NCBI GenBank assembly: GCA_036365455.1
Contig: JAWQUS010000017.1
Span: 1,426,001-1,490,000, forward strand
From: Macrosoma leucophasiata
Lineage: Eukaryota; Arthropoda; Insecta; Lepidoptera; Hedylidae
DNA: 64,000 bases
Direction of reading: 5' to 3'
Positions 10,046 to 20,909 of the stretch are shown here, in pieces. Made by a program: the position numbers and the translations under genes. Each line of letters starts with the position of its first letter. The first letter of the stretch is position 1. The notes below the pieces were generated by a model. It was given only the letters and a program-made list of their open reading frames with translations. It did not search any database and was not told the DNA's origin.

Positions 10046-10312
10046 GTATGTATCTATGTATCTTCACGCCAGGTCCATAACGGGGTAGGCAGAGAGTGTA
10101 GAGCGCCAGACATCCCGGTTCTGACAAACCTCTCGTGCCTCGTCTACCTTCATCATTCTCTTCATACATGCACGCCGATTCCTAAGACTTTTGACCCCAC
10201 CATCAGACAGAACTCGACCTATTTGGTCATGGTAGGTCAGCCTTGGTCTTCCTGGGCCTCTGCAACCATCCACATTCGCATTGTATATCTGTTTAGTCAT
10301 TCGCTCATTCGA
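10046..10312 (-). mobile_element. LINE-D reverse-transcriptase C-terminal fragment
   Basis: On the minus strand it encodes GCRGPGRPRLTYHDQIGRVL and VDEAREVCQNRDVWRSTLSA, ending in a stop close to AAGATACATA. It is the conserved C-terminal part of a non-LTR reverse transcriptase (RTE-like) and is 5' truncated. Confidence 0.75.
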
Positions 10313-10324
10313 CATTTTTTTTTT

Positions 10325-10437
10325 TTTGTACGTAACTTCACGCCTGTAATCCCCGAAGGGGTAGGCAGAGGTAAATGCATGCATTCAATCATACATGCAA
10401 ACACCCACGACTCGCCGGTTACGTTTTGTAACTTTTT
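10325..10437 (-). mobile_element. SINE family C tail fragment
   Basis: Complement of AAAACGTAACCGGCGAGTCG ... CTACCCCTTCGGGGATTACA ... GGCGTGAAGTTACGTAC. The tRNA-like head is absent. It directly abuts a family A copy. Confidence 0.65.
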
Positions 10438-10700
10438 TTGTAACTTATTAAAATTGGCAAAAAACAAGCAGTTCACATTGATGTTAAGTGATGACTGCAG
10501 CCTATAGACACCCACAAATGCAGATGCGCTGCCACTCCTGACATAAGGTGTTATGCCTCTGTGCCGGAAATTACAGGGCCGTACATTACCACCTGACCAG
10601 AACACGATAGTGATGAACACTACTATTTAGCGACAAGTATATTAGGTAATGCGGTGGTGCCTACGCCCGCGAGCTCCGTCACTGGAGCTCTACCACCAGT
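10438..10700 (-). mobile_element. SINE-like family A copy
   Basis: Nearly complete. The CAAAGACCAAGGTCAA stretch is deleted. It ends GAGCTCTACCACCAGT. Confidence 0.7.
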
Positions 10701-10814
10701 AGACGAGACTTTATACGAGATATTATCGACGAACAGATATTTTAGAAGCAACGTTACAAGCAATATAACAAGATATTTTTAAAATAAGTACCCTTAGTAA
10801 TAGCGTTCGTTGTC

Positions 10815-10905
10815 GAGGTCAGACAGCACCAAAATGAAATACCATTAATCATTTTCAATTTTTAAGCGCCTTTTACGGGGTAAGCTTGAAGGCTTTATTC
10901 CTTTC
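10815..10905 (+). repeat. Short dispersed repeat, second copy
   Basis: Direct relative of 9510-9600 (CAGCACCAAAATGAAATACC). Confidence 0.5.
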
Positions 10906-11057
10906 GTTATATATTTTACAAAATGTGTAAAATTATTATCTTGCCACACTGCTCCCTTCGCATGAGTGGCTAGTAAAGTCTTATACACAGTATAAACTGC
11001 TATGCTCGCCTCAATTTTAGGGAAAAAATATTTTATATGAAAATTCTTTTTATTTTT

Positions 11058-11112
11058 TACTAGCGACCCGCCCCGGCTTCGCGTGGATGCAATATAGGTT
11101 GTTACTGGTAAT
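11058..11112 (+). repeat. Lepidopteran repeat head (ACTAGCGACCCGCCCC type)
   Basis: TACTAGCGACCCGCCCCGGC, then TTCGCGTGGATGCAATA. A longer copy is at 53938-54125, and a decayed one ends near 41995-42030. Confidence 0.6.
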
Positions 11113-11724
11113 TGGATGCCATTTTCAAATTACAGGGCCGTACAAAAATTATTTTGATTAGGTACATCTTAGCAGCTCAAGGGTGTAAACCGATATGTTA
11201 TGCTGGTATTATAAGTGGTTTATAAGGGGTAAACTGACAAAAAGTGAATAATGAAATAAAATTCATGGCAGCTGCTATTTCCAGAAAATACTAAGATTAA
11301 GTTACGGTGCTGTTATCCTGACCAAAACACGATAGCGCAAAACATTATGACTTAATCAGAGCTAAAATCAAACCATGAGATGTAGAACAACAGTTTTTTT
11401 TTCTCTAAATATTTACGTCTAATTCACGTATAATGAAATATTAAATAAAAATGACGGATAAAAATAAACTTTTTCAAGTAAAGTGAATGGGGAAAATGCA
11501 ATACAATTAATGGTATATAGCAATTAAATCCCTTTTTATGGGTGGACGGTGCCGAGCAAACAAGACCTTAATCCCATCGTCCCTTTATTGAGCTCTAACT
11601 GTGCCCTCAGCGGTTGTAAGAAGCAACCTACTTTTAAATAAATTGACAATGTAAACATTAAGAGAAGATGAGGAAGTAGGTAGGTATGTCTTTGGACAAT
11701 ATTAAAAATAAAATAAATATTATA

Positions 11725-11830
11725 AAATACGCTTTCATTCAGTCCCGCACTTGGTATAAACCTGTGTCGTAGGTGCCGTTGACATACACAAACGCCCGTC
11801 CCGAAACAAATATCTGTAGGCCATGATTAT
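11725..11830 (-). mobile_element. SINE family Z fragment
   Basis: Matches the body of Z (ACCTGTGTCGTAGGTGCCGT, AAATATCTGTAGGCCAT). The tRNA-like part is missing. Confidence 0.6.
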
Positions 11831-11871
11831 ATAGACTTAGTATACATATTAAAGTTAATTTTGTGAACTCA

Positions 11872-12066
11872 ATCTGTCTAGACCAAGACTGACCTACCAT
11901 GACCAAACAGGTCGAGTTCTGTCTGATGGTGCGATCAAAAGTCTTAGGAATCGGCGTGCATGTATTAAGATAATGATGACGGTAGATGAGGCGCGAGAGG
12001 TATGTCGGGACCGGGATATCTAGCGCTCTACACTCTCTGCCTACCGCGTTAGGGACCCGTTAGGTT
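11872..12066 (+). mobile_element. LINE-D 3' fragment
   Basis: GACCTACCATGACCAAACAG, GGAATCGGCGTGCATGTATT and GATATCTAGCGCTCTACACT match LINE-D from its GRPRLTYHDQ motif to the end. Base changes interrupt the frame. Confidence 0.7.
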
Positions 12067-12107
12067 TTTTCCCTGAAAACAAAGGGCAAACTAATTAACA
12101 TGGATCT

Positions 12108-12373
12108 TACTGGTGGTTGAGCTCCAGTGACAGAGCTCGCGGACGTAGGCACCACCACATTACCTAATATACTTGCCGCTAAATGGCAGTTTTCAGAACT
12201 ATCGTGTTCCGGTCAGATGGTAATGTACGGCCCTGTTCCCGGCATAGAGGCATAACACCTTAGACCTCAGGAGTGGTGGGGCATTTTTATTTTGACCTTG
12301 GTCTTTGTGTGGGTGTCTATAGGCTGCAATCATCATTCATCCATGAGAACTGCATCCTTGTTTGCCGTTTTTT
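12108..12373 (+). mobile_element. SINE-like family A copy
   Basis: ACTGGTGGTTGAGCTCCAGT to CCTTGTTTGCCGTTTTTTT. It is full length apart from a changed tail. Confidence 0.7.
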
Positions 12374-12448
12374 TAACCTCTGTTTACCATTGATGAAAAA
12401 TAAATTATCAGATGATGAAAAACAAATATTACATTAATTAAGAAATGA

Positions 12449-12640
12449 AAAGGCCGCTGTAATCCAATGATCTGTTTTCGTCAGTCCCCTGTGACGCCTC
12501 CGGACTTTCTTATCCCACTTTAATGTAATTTGAGGAAGCTTTTACTTTACATCCTTTAATTAAAACTGAAGTGATGGTGATTGAGTGGTAACAGTTGTTT
12601 AGCAAGTTCGTTGAAACGCAAGGCCATTGAAACACAAATA
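12449..12640 (+). repeat. Local duplication, copy 1
   Basis: AAAGGCCGCTGTAATCC ... CAGTCCCCTGTGACGCC ... ACTGAAGTGATGGTGATTGA ... TTGTTTAGCAA. It is repeated in direct orientation at 12856-13045 (spacing 407 bp). I see no further copy in the window. Confidence 0.75.
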
Positions 12641-12855
12641 TTATAAAAAGAAACTGTGAGTGGTCTGGTAGCTGAGATTGATTATAATTATGGGTTTTCA
12701 ATCGGCTCCCTATCCATTAAATGAGACCAAAACGTGATTGGCTTATCATGGACGTTTGCATGTATATATGAATGCATACAATTTTGATGTAATAATAATT
12801 AGGAAAGTATGTAAAATAGTTATGAGATGAAGTTATGAATGAATCCAAAGTGTAA

Positions 12856-13045
12856 AGGCCGCCGTTATCCAGGAATCTGTATTCATCAGTCCCCTGAGAC
12901 GCTGCCGGAATTTTTTTTCTCATCCCTCTTTCATATAATTTTAGCGAGCTTTTACTAATAATCCTTTAATTGAAACTGAAGTGATGGTGATTGAGTGGTA
13001 AAAGTTGTTTAGCAATCGCCGTTGAAACATGATACACTAAAAAGT
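12856..13045 (+). repeat. Local duplication, copy 2
   Basis: Direct repeat of 12449-12640, clearly diverged, with small indels in the T-rich middle. Confidence 0.75.
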
Positions 13046-13049
13046 GAAA

Positions 13050-13125
13050 AATTGGTCTAGTGGCATCAGAAGTAGTAGTAGGGTCCTGGGTTCCATCCCC
13101 GGGGCAAGGGGAAACCACCAATAAT
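13050..13125 (+). repeat. Decayed tRNA-like head of SINE C
   Basis: TTGGTCTAGTGGCATCAGAA and GGTCCTGGGTTCCATCCCCG keep the A-box and B-box spacing of family C. No family C body follows. Confidence 0.5.
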
Positions 13126-13534
13126 TTCATAGTTTTCAGACAGACAGAAAGACACGCGAGTGATACTATAAAGATTATTTTGGGAATACGTATAATCAAG
13201 CGAGATGTCAGGAATAAGTTCCATGAAACATAAACTTACGACATTCAAGCTATAGCTGTAGCTTGTAGTGTGAACATGATTTAAAACGACCCTACTGAAA
13301 TTTTTTAAACGGTTTGTTCAGCGAAAAAAAGAACGGCAGATGAAATTACGGCAGACGTCGGCATTGTGAAAATTGCATTAATGTATTTCCTAAATGATAC
13401 CATGTAATACCTCCATAAACAATTTACTTAGTCAACTATCAGTCATCAGCAACAAAAACCGGTCCTTTTTACGCAAAAAGCAATTTTACACGAATCTTTC
13501 CTATATCGAGATCGAATTAAGGTTGATAACATGA

Positions 13535-13858
13535 CGAAATGATATAAAACAATTATTAAGGGTAAAAGCGACTTCTTTACGATATTCAATAAACTGCAAA
13601 GTCTATTATATCGGTTGCCTAACTAGCAAAGTTGGTAATAGATGGCGCTGCTGCTACCATAAAGCAAGGCAATAAATGTGAAGGAAAGATTTGACAAATC
13701 GGGCAGGACTTCAGTAGCTCAATTGGAAGAGCGGCTGGACTAGATTCCCAGTAGGCCGCGAGTTCGAGTCTCGCCTGAAGTCAAATTTTTCTTTCCATAT
13801 ATCTTTAAAATAAAATATATTTCACAAGCATGTGTTAATGCGAAATGATATAAAACGA
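13535..13858 (+). repeat. tRNA-like family B, complete unit
   Basis: The tRNA-like core 13708-13781 has a perfect ACTTCAG/CTGAAGT stem, a GCTC/GAGC D-arm and a GCGAG/CTCGC T-arm around TTCGAGT. GAAATGATATAAAAC occurs at both ends (13536 and 13845 regions). This is what a piece of a tandem array, or a long target duplication, would leave. Confidence 0.75.
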
Positions 13859-14183
13859 ATTAAGGTTCCCAAGAAATATTGGCGCTGACATGTCACCGTT
13901 CTCCATATTGCAGAAACGTCTGAATGGCATATGTGGTCCGGTGACTCAGTTAAATATGTCCTCATATGAGGATAGTAGCATAGCCGTCGGGAGGTGACCA
14001 CTCAACCGCCCACTAGCAGATTTTTTTTCTAATTTTTTTAGGATTTCACGATTTGTATGCATTTTTTTTAAAAAGTAAACGGGACTTAATTGCGTTCTAT
14101 TTTAATCGAAGTATTTACCTCGACAATTGACGCTTCGGTCGTAATGCCACTGCCGTGGTCACGGGTAGACTGAATTTTCTTCT

Positions 14184-14490
14184 TATGTATGTATCTTCAG
14201 GCCAGGTGACTTACGGGATAGGCAGAGAGTGTAGAGCGCCAGATATCCCGGTCCTGACATACCTCTCGTGCCTCGTCTACCTTCATCATTCTCTTCATAC
14301 ATGCACGCCGATAACTAAAACTTTTACCCCACCATCAGACAGAACTCGACCTATTTGGTCATGGTACAATCTTGGTCTTCCTGGGCCTCTGCAACTATCC
14401 ACATTCGCATTGTATATCTGTTTAGTCATTCGCTCATTCGACATTATTTCTATATGCCCGAACCATGGGAGCATGCCTTTTTTAATTTTC
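14184..14490 (-). mobile_element. LINE-D reverse-transcriptase C-terminal fragment
   Basis: The complement encodes GMLPWFGHIEIMSNERMTKQ and QIGRVLSDGGVKVLVIG with indels relative to the copy at 44084-44514. The 3' end (TATCTTCAGGCCAGG on +) is intact. Confidence 0.75.
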
Positions 14491-14496
14491 TTCTTC

Positions 14497-14935
14497 TGGA
14501 AGAGAATTCTTCTACTAGTGCAGTCAGTCAACCAGATAATGGCGGACTAACTAACTCCTATATAGGCGGTAGTATGAATAACTACGCGGAACGAGCAGCA
14601 GCCACCTCTACCGCCACTGCGATTGCCAATCCGCCTGCCAAGCGTGGCGATTATGTACAGCAGCATGTATGTGCAGCTCCCCTAATGTACAGCAGTGGAT
14701 GTTTTTCGGCTGGAAGAGAATTCTTCTACTAGTGCAGTCAGTCAACCAGACAATGGCGGACTAACTAACTCCTATATAGGCGGTAGTATGAATAACTACG
14801 CGGAACGAGCAGCAGCCACCACTACCGCCACTGCGATTGCCAATCCGCCTGCCAAGCGTGGCGATTATGACAGCAGCATGTATGTGCAGCTCCCCTAATG
14901 TACAGCAGTGGATGTCTTTCGGCTAGTGTGATGAT
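14497..14935 (+). repeat. Family K tandem dimer, 214-bp period
   Basis: Units start at 14497 and 14711 with TGGAAGAGAATTCTTCTACT and are almost identical. They contain TATATAGGCGGTAGTATGAA and GATTGCCAATCCGCCTGCCA. They end with the RTE-like AGCAGTGGATGTCTTTCGGC and GATGATGATGA. The high identity points to a recent duplication. Confidence 0.85.
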
Positions 14936-14941
14936 GATGAT

Positions 14942-15004
14942 AAGTATTTGTATGTGTGTATTTATAATAATATATGCATATGCCATGGACGTTCACATTA
15001 TCAA
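14942..15004 (+). repeat. Short dispersed repeat, partner of 9716-9786
   Basis: TAAGTATTTGTATGTGTGTA, GCATATGCCATGGACGTTCA. It is the complement of the earlier copy. Confidence 0.55.
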
Positions 15005-15039
15005 AGATAAAAGATAGATTTTGGCTAAATGAGCAACAC

Positions 15040-15130
15040 TTTGAGTTTGCTCAGTAGCGGAGTTCTTCTCAGCAGCGCCTGCACTTGGAACTTTCCTGAG
15101 TGAGTGAATATGTTTATCACGAATTGATTT
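15040..15130 (+). repeat. Short dispersed repeat, relative at 43068-43165
   Basis: GCGGAGTTCTTCTCAGCAG, CACTTGGAACTTTCCTGAGT and CACGAATTGATTTT match the later region word by word. The family is unknown. Confidence 0.45.
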
Positions 15131-16559
15131 TTCTTTTTAAAATTAAAATATTTGATGTATTAAATCTAAATAATTTTATTTAAATAATTTAATTTTATTT
15201 GAATATTTAAATTTAATTTTTAATAATACCCATTGAATAATAATTATTATTGTAAGTCATTCAGTATAGGTAGCTTGTAAACTGACAATGCAAAAGTGTC
15301 CTTGTAGACCAATTTGAAATAAAATATTTGAGTTTGATATTAATAAGTTCGCAGTACGAGGTAGACAGTAACTCCTGCGGGTGCAGGGCACAAGTAAGCT
15401 GTGCCGGGTGTTACGACCATTGACACCCCGGACAAGAAGTTTGTGTACACTTAAAGAAACCAAAATAAAGTACTCATCGTAGTAGATAGAGCAGATCAGG
15501 CAATGTAGTGGTGCACCCTCGAGTTCTGTCACTAGACCTCTATATAATCGTCTATTCTCAGATTCGCTTAGAACTATGGTGACACAAATATGAGTGAGCA
15601 TCTTGCGTCCTATATCGTTTTTATTTTAGTTGCTGGCTGTATGATTTGACGGAAAAAACAGTAGGACGAACTTATAGTAATACAAATTGTTGTGTAACTA
15701 ATTTACTACATAAATATAGCACTGTGGCAAGTCTACATACTTTTTACGTGATGAATAAACTTTAGGGCAAATGTACAACAGCCCCTGAATAGACCCACCA
15801 TGCAAAATTTTAAACTCCTACCACACTGAGATTTGTGATGAGTGAGTGACCTTTCGCTTTTTTATATAATTGGTATCTGGTAGACTTCCTGTATAAATTA
15901 ACAATGGTTGGGATTTATAAGCCTTCTGCGCCCCGAGACACGTTAAGCTGGTCGGCTCAGAAAATTTTTGATTAACCTACTTCCACTAATCCACAGTGGG
16001 TCACTTCGAAATGACCGGAGTTCGCCGGAGTATGCCTTATTGAATATAATTTTATATGTATTGTACATACTGACTTTAGCATATGCCAAGACAACCAGTG
16101 TTTACCACTGTCTACTTGTCATCCTCTCGGAACTACAGAACAACAGACGCCTGGGAATTGTAATCTTGCAACCACGGTTTCTTCTACCCTAAGTTACCAT
16201 TTATGACAGGCAGATTATATTTCAGTCTTCTCCCAGAAGCTTGGTAATGCACGGCGCACGACTAGAGTAAATAGCTGTTACCAAGTTTCTTGTACCTTCA
16301 TCTTCTTCGCGTAGAATTCGCTGTATTCTATTTGCTCTCATTGGTTTTTACTGGAGCTTCCTCCTTACAGGAGGAAATCCGGGCTCGACACGCCATTTCA
16401 ACCACTACCATAGCCACAACTATAGCTCTTTCTCAAAACTAGCATTCAGTTACCAAAATACACTCAGCGTACGTGTATATATACATCGTAGCATCGTGCC
16501 TTTGCTTAACGCTCTATTCGACTCATATTTTCACCAAACCAGGGTTTATCTGATGATGA

Positions 16560-16615
16560 TGAAGATGTATCTTCACGCCAGGTCCCTAACGGGGTAGGCA
16601 GAGAGTGTAGAGCGA
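16560..16615 (-). mobile_element. LINE-D 3' terminal scrap
   Basis: GTATCTTCACGCCAGGTCCC, AGAGTGTAGAGCG. It lies about 80 bp upstream of the exon 2 acceptor. Confidence 0.65.
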
Positions 16616-16696
16616 TCTGAGTAAACCAACAGATGGCGCAGTAGTTTTCGTATCATCCAGGCTTTGAGCTTGCTAATTTATCTTTCTTTTCTCCAG

Positions 16697-16867
16697 GTGT
16701 CATTCTTCTCCACATCTCCTGAGCTGTCAAACAAAGCTCGGTTCGAGTACTTCACGCGCACGATACCTTCGGACCTGCACCAGGTTCGCGCTATGGTAGA
16801 AATCGTCAAGAAGCTAGCGTGGAGCTACGTCTCCATTATCTATGAAGAATCTAGTTATGGGATTAAG
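16697..16867 (+). CDS. mtt: Exon: mGluR ligand-binding domain, hinge and lobe 2 start
   Basis: The acceptor CTCCAG ends at 16696 and the donor GTTTGT begins at 16868. The exon is 171 bp, phase 0 at both ends, 57 residues from VSFFSTSPELSNK to ESSYGIK. Conserved features: Thr of the STS motif (T188 of mGluR1), Asp of IPSD at 16772-16774 (D208), and Tyr of SSYG at 16856-16858 (Y236), all contacts of the amino-acid backbone of glutamate. The AWSYVSIIYEE segment is the mGluR 'WxYVS' strand. The position of mGluR1 S186 is Phe, but that residue acts through its main chain in the family. An exon of 57 codons with both ends in phase 0 could be skipped without a frame change, though no evidence of skipping is visible. 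Confidence 0.95.
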
Positions 16868-16907
16868 GTTTGTAGACTCAGGTTTTTTTACTGAACCTAC
16901 TAGTTGT

Positions 16908-17192
16908 CTTTTTTTTTATGTAATGGAAGTGTCAAACAAGCGTGCAGTTCACATTGATGTTAAGTGAAGACTGCCTATAGATACCCACACAAAAACCAAG
17001 GTCAAAATGTAGATGCATTACCACTCCTGAGGCCTAAGGTGTTATGCCTCTGTGCCGGAAATCACTGGGACATACATTACCACCTGACCGGAAAACGATA
17101 GTGCTGAACACTACCATTTAGCGGCAAGTATGTTAGGTAATGCGGTGGTGCCTACGCCCGCGAGCTCCGTCACTGGAGCTCTACCACCAGTA
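16908..17192 (-). mobile_element. SINE-like family A copy
   Basis: A full unit only 40 bp after the exon 2 donor. It has poly-T at the left and GAGCTCTACCACCAGT at the right. Confidence 0.75.
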
Positions 17193-17565
17193 TACAATAT
17201 ATTGTAATAAATTTTATATTAATCTCATAAATCATTAACTCCCTAAAACACTACATGACCCCGACGATAGCAGCGAATGTTATTTCATCCCTGAATTTTG
17301 AGCCCATATTAATTTAACCATCCGAATTTCAACCCTATTGCTCAGTAATAAAATCGTCAGCATAAAGCGAGCGTATATTTTTCAAGCGATTCTCACGCCT
17401 AATATCAGAGTCGTTGGTGATGTTAATTACGAGTGAATGCAACAAGTCGAGAGACGAGAGTCCCACCAAATTTATGAAACGGAGAGCGGCAAAATGCGCA
17501 ATGCATTCATGAGATCAGCTTTATCCATTAATCCGTGAAGGTCTTACTGCACTGACGTTTTTAGT

Positions 17566-17665
17566 GTAACTATAGAGCAACGCGGTCCACCGCCCGGCGG
17601 ACTGGAGGGGAGTAGCCATAGCGTGTATTACCGATGCAAAATAGTCTGTAATTTTTTGCATTGCA
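17566..17665. mobile_element. MITE family M, one end only
   Basis: TATAGAGCAACGCGGTCCAC, GGAGGGGAGTAGCCATAGCG and TTACCGATGCAAAA match the left end of 3362-3654. The rest of the element is missing. Confidence 0.65.
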
Positions 17666-17707
17666 AGTCTTTAATAACGTCATATTAGGATTCCATAATT
17701 CTACACT

Positions 17708-17852
17708 AAAACCAGATGCAGTCAAAACGCAAAAGCATTGTCAACTCTGAGACTTAAGTTGTTATGGGTAACCATCTCAGAGACCACAATAGTGCTAAAC
17801 ACTACCATTTGGGCGGGAGATAAATTAGGTAATGCGGTGGTACTCACGCCCA
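17708..17852 (-). mobile_element. Family A, diverged
   Basis: AGTGCTAAACACTACCATTT and ATTAGGTAATGCGGTGGT are preserved. The flanks are decayed. Confidence 0.55.
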
Positions 17853-17964
17853 CCAGTATTTATTGTAAAGTATGTTGTCCTTCCCTGTTTGATGTTGTGA
17901 TAAACGGAAATTTATTTTTTAAATTATAATTTTAATGGACAACCCATTAGAAACCTTTTAAAAC

Positions 17965-18240
17965 GTAATTTCACGCCTGTGATCAGGAAGCCAGAAGTAA
18001 ACGTGTGTTTTCAAGCATTCATACAAAAACCCACAATTCACCGGTTAGTTTTTGGTATATGTAACAGATGGCAAGCCTGTTGACACTCTCGGGCACGTTA
18101 CAGACTCCGAGCTACTGAGAAACTTCCATAAAACGGAAAAATTCAAATAAGACCAGAGATAAAGAATTTTACACCGTTATCTATATTCCCTGACTCGGGA
18201 ATCAAACTCAGTACACCAGCGTCGTAGTAGTGGAAACCTT
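17965..18240 (-). mobile_element. SINE family C, near full length, old
   Basis: The complement has the family order: a decayed tRNA-like head (CGGGAATCAAACTCAG on +), the ACACCGTTATCT word, ATGTAACAGATGGC, then the tail CACGCCTGTGAT. Many substitutions. Confidence 0.6.
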
Positions 18241-18937
18241 TTTTACGTTCTCATTACTGAGTCGGCAATAGAATCATCCCTTTCAACGTCTATTCGAAAC
18301 TAGGATTTCAGTTTCATCATCAATAAATAAAGCTACAGATCACACTAAGACACGGACGCAGCACTATCCCACTGTTCCCTCATATAATGGGAATTCGATG
18401 TAACCCCCGTATGAGCTAGCCCTGTGGTACACGGCATCATGTTTGTCGATGAGCTGCCCCAATAATGTTTCGCTATTCAATTGAATTGCTGATTTCGACA
18501 CCAGTGAGCCATCAACTCTAGCTGCCATGCTTTTGGATAATGCCATCAACTAATCGATTAACGTGGAACGTATTTATAATCAAAAAGATAATAGCAAAAT
18601 GAATTGTATCGCCTGTAGAGAACGTATGAATACGTTTGACCTGTTGTTGTTACAAGGGAATATACCATTATAAATGACTCAATATAACACATTTTCGGTA
18701 AAAAACAAATGGGCACGTATTCGATATTTCATGGACTTGCCTTGAATGCGAAAATGTTACAAAAATACCCTCGGAGAATTATAATACTCCGGTAAGACGC
18801 ATCCACTCTATAGCGACAAAATAGTATTGTGGAAGATACTTTACCATACAACTCAACAATCCTGAAAACCCATCTGACGCAGATCCAATAAACATAAGAT
18901 ATTCATAAATTTTTACAGTTGTATTCCCAAATGATAT

Positions 18938-19355
18938 AAATATAACTACGTTAAGAAAATCCGACTTCTAAACTGAAAAGTAAAAAATAATGATTTAATT
19001 GTAATTATATACCTACTACCTATTATTTATATGTGCTATTTACTAATAGGTTTGAAGTTGGTGCCAAGCCTTAAACAAATAATTATATTTTAATCACTTA
19101 AATATGAATACGAGCAAATTAATAGGTACACTGAACAAAACGTAACCGGCGAATCGTGGGTGTTTGCATGTATGCTTGAATTCATGCATTTACCTCTGCC
19201 TACCCCTTCGGCGATTACAGGCGTGAAGTTTGCCACCGACTTCAAACCTATTAGTAAATAGCACATATAAATAATAGGTAGTATATAATTACAATTAAAT
19301 CATTATTTTAAACTTTTCAGTTTTGAAGTCGGTTTTTCTTAACGTAGTTATATTT
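18938..19355. repeat. Long foldback: ~120-bp inverted arms with SINE C tail between
   Basis: Left arm 18938-19066 and right arm 19231-19355 are near-perfect inverted repeats (AAATATAACTACGTTAAG... against ...CTTAACGTAGTTATATTT). The 164-bp spacer ends with a family C tail (19130-19230), as if that SINE piece landed in a palindromic element. The arms contain CCGACTTCAAAACTGAAAAG-like words also met in family X. Confidence 0.8.
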
Positions 19356-19479
19356 ATTTAATACTTTTTAGCATATTGCTGCATTGTCAATTAGATTAAT
19401 GTTCACATCTGTTAAATTTGTAAAATCTGACTCTTTTAGCTTCGTGACAATTAGATACCTAATTTAAATTGCAATTAGT

Positions 19480-20690
19480 GCGCAATCAGAGAATTTCCCT
19501 GTCACCTGCGGCGTCAAGCAAGGCTGTGTACTAGCGCCCACTCTGTTTGCTCTGTATCTCTCTGTTGTCGTGAGGGAGGCTTTGGCAGTTAATACAGCAG
19601 GCATTCGTGTGCGATTTCGCATAGATGGCGGAGTTTTCAACCTTTCTCGGCTAAAAGCGCACACTAAAGTATCGCACGATCTCATTACCGAACTGATGTA
19701 TGCCTGTGCCTGTGCTTTGTTGCTGATACCTCTGCAGATCTGCAAAATCTTATTACTACCCTTGATGATGCATGCAATAGTTTTGGACTTAAAATCAACA
19801 TCCGAAAGACTGAAGTGATGACAATGAACGCCACAGTCCAGCCTCAACTGAATCTTTACATAGAAGGAATTGCACTGAAACAGGTTGATAAATTCCGCTA
19901 TCTGGGGAGTACCATAACAGCTACATGCGACCTTGATTCTGAGATCAACAGTCGGCTTGGTACTGCTATGGCTGCTTTTGGTAAGCTCAGAAACCGGGTG
20001 TTCCTCTCCCATAACATCAAACTGAGTACCAAAATTAAGGTGTACATGGCGATTGTACTGCCGAACATCTTGTACTCATCGGAGACCTGGTGCCTGTACC
20101 GCAGACACATTCGGGTGCTTGACAGATTGCATTTGAAATGCCTCCGCGACATTATGCACATAAAATGGTCGGATAGAGTACGGAACACAGATGTTCTGCG
20201 ATGAGCCAATGTCTGCGGAATGGAGGCATATCTGATGCGGCGTCAGCTGCGGTGGTGCGAGCACTTAGCAAGGATGCCTGACGAAAGGAAACCGAAGCGC
20301 ATCTTCTTTTCTGAACTTGAACATGGCAAGCGAAAAAGCGGTGGCAAGTTCCTACGTTTTAAAGATGGCCAGAAAAGACACATGAAAAGATGCAACATTG
20401 AACCCTCTCGTTGGGAGTCTCTTGCTCAAAACAGACCTGAATGGAGAAGACATGTACAGGAGAAAGTGTATGCGTTCGAGGACGAGCGAAGGCGAGAACT
20501 AGATTTCAAACGCGACCAATTAAAATCAAGACCGCCTTGTACCATTCACTACCATTACCAAGACGGCGCAGACAGGACATGTCTGGGACATGTCCTGTCT
20601 GCGCCCGTACATTTGGTGCGAAGATTGGCTACGTAAGTCACATCAGGGCTAAACACTCGCCTATGTAAAGTGCCTGAGCCAAGTCACTGT
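19480..20690 (+). pseudogene. LINE-R reverse transcriptase C-terminal remnant
   Basis: A 5'-truncated, frameshifted non-LTR retrotransposon ORF. In order: FPVTCGVKQGCVLAPTLFAL (reverse-transcriptase motif), ELMYAC in place of the catalytic ELx[78 protein letters not shown], and a terminal Cys/His motif CPVCARTFGAKIGYVSHIRA ending at 20668. Loss of the aspartate pair and at least two frame changes (near 19700 and 20200) make it dead. It lies wholly inside intron 2 on the gene strand. I assign it only to endonuclease-type LINEs of the RTE/L2-like kind. Confidence 0.85.
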
Positions 20691-20909
20691 AGCCGAAAGC
20701 GGCTAGGTAGTGATATTTTCTTACCTTTTAAACCTTCCCTGGACTTTCAAAAATCATTCAAAACCAAAATTAACCAAATCGGTCCAGCCGTTCTCACGTT
20801 TTAGCGAGACTAACGAATAGCAATTGATTTTTATATATATAGATATTTTATCTATTTGATCAAAACAGCTAAAGATCATAATAATAATAAGTTTTTTTTT
20901 ATCACACAG

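Larger units (their letters stand above)
996..16696 (+). other. Intron 1 (15.7 kb), phase 0
   Basis: Donor CAG|GTAAGA, acceptor CTCCAG. It is mostly repeats, listed separately. Stretches where I see no recognisable structure: 1441-1500, 1770-1880, 2836-3140, 3663-4430 (only decayed family A words near 3975-4055), 6511-6985, 7680-8640 (a family C tail scrap at 8140-8200), 8770-9050, 10910-11055, 11165-11720 (weak A-like words), 13126-13530, 13860-14180 and 15130-16555 (AT-rich near 15130-15260, then unplaced). Confidence 0.85.
16868..20909 (+). other. Intron 2 (4.0 kb), phase 0
   Basis: Donor AAG|GTTTGT, acceptor CACACAG. Repeats are listed separately. No recognisable structure at 17193-17560 or 18241-18937. 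From 20735 to 20855 lies a short repeat end containing AATCGGTCCAGCCGTTCTC, a word common to several lepidopteran LINE tails. Confidence 0.85.

Noticed and set aside
9872..10507. 211-codon plus-strand open frame
   Set aside because: It is a read-through of unrelated pieces: the antisense of LINE-D, a SINE C tail and a family A copy.
13708..13781. Family B core as a functional tRNA gene
   Set aside because: Acceptor, D and T arms pair well, but the anticodon arm has a 9-base loop or mismatched stem, 25 bases separate the D and T arms, and the same sequence is dispersed many times with a SINE-like tail. It is a tRNA-derived repeat.
14355..14732. Coding gene with repeated VSQPDNGGLTNSYIGG motif
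   Set aside because: The repeated peptide comes from the 214-bp family K dimer, and the same family occurs non-coding at 1500-1765.
18364..18549. 61-codon minus-strand open frame (LLGQLIDKHDAVYHRASSYG)
   Set aside because: Short, no recognisable domain, no splice or promoter context, and no second copy. Could be chance.
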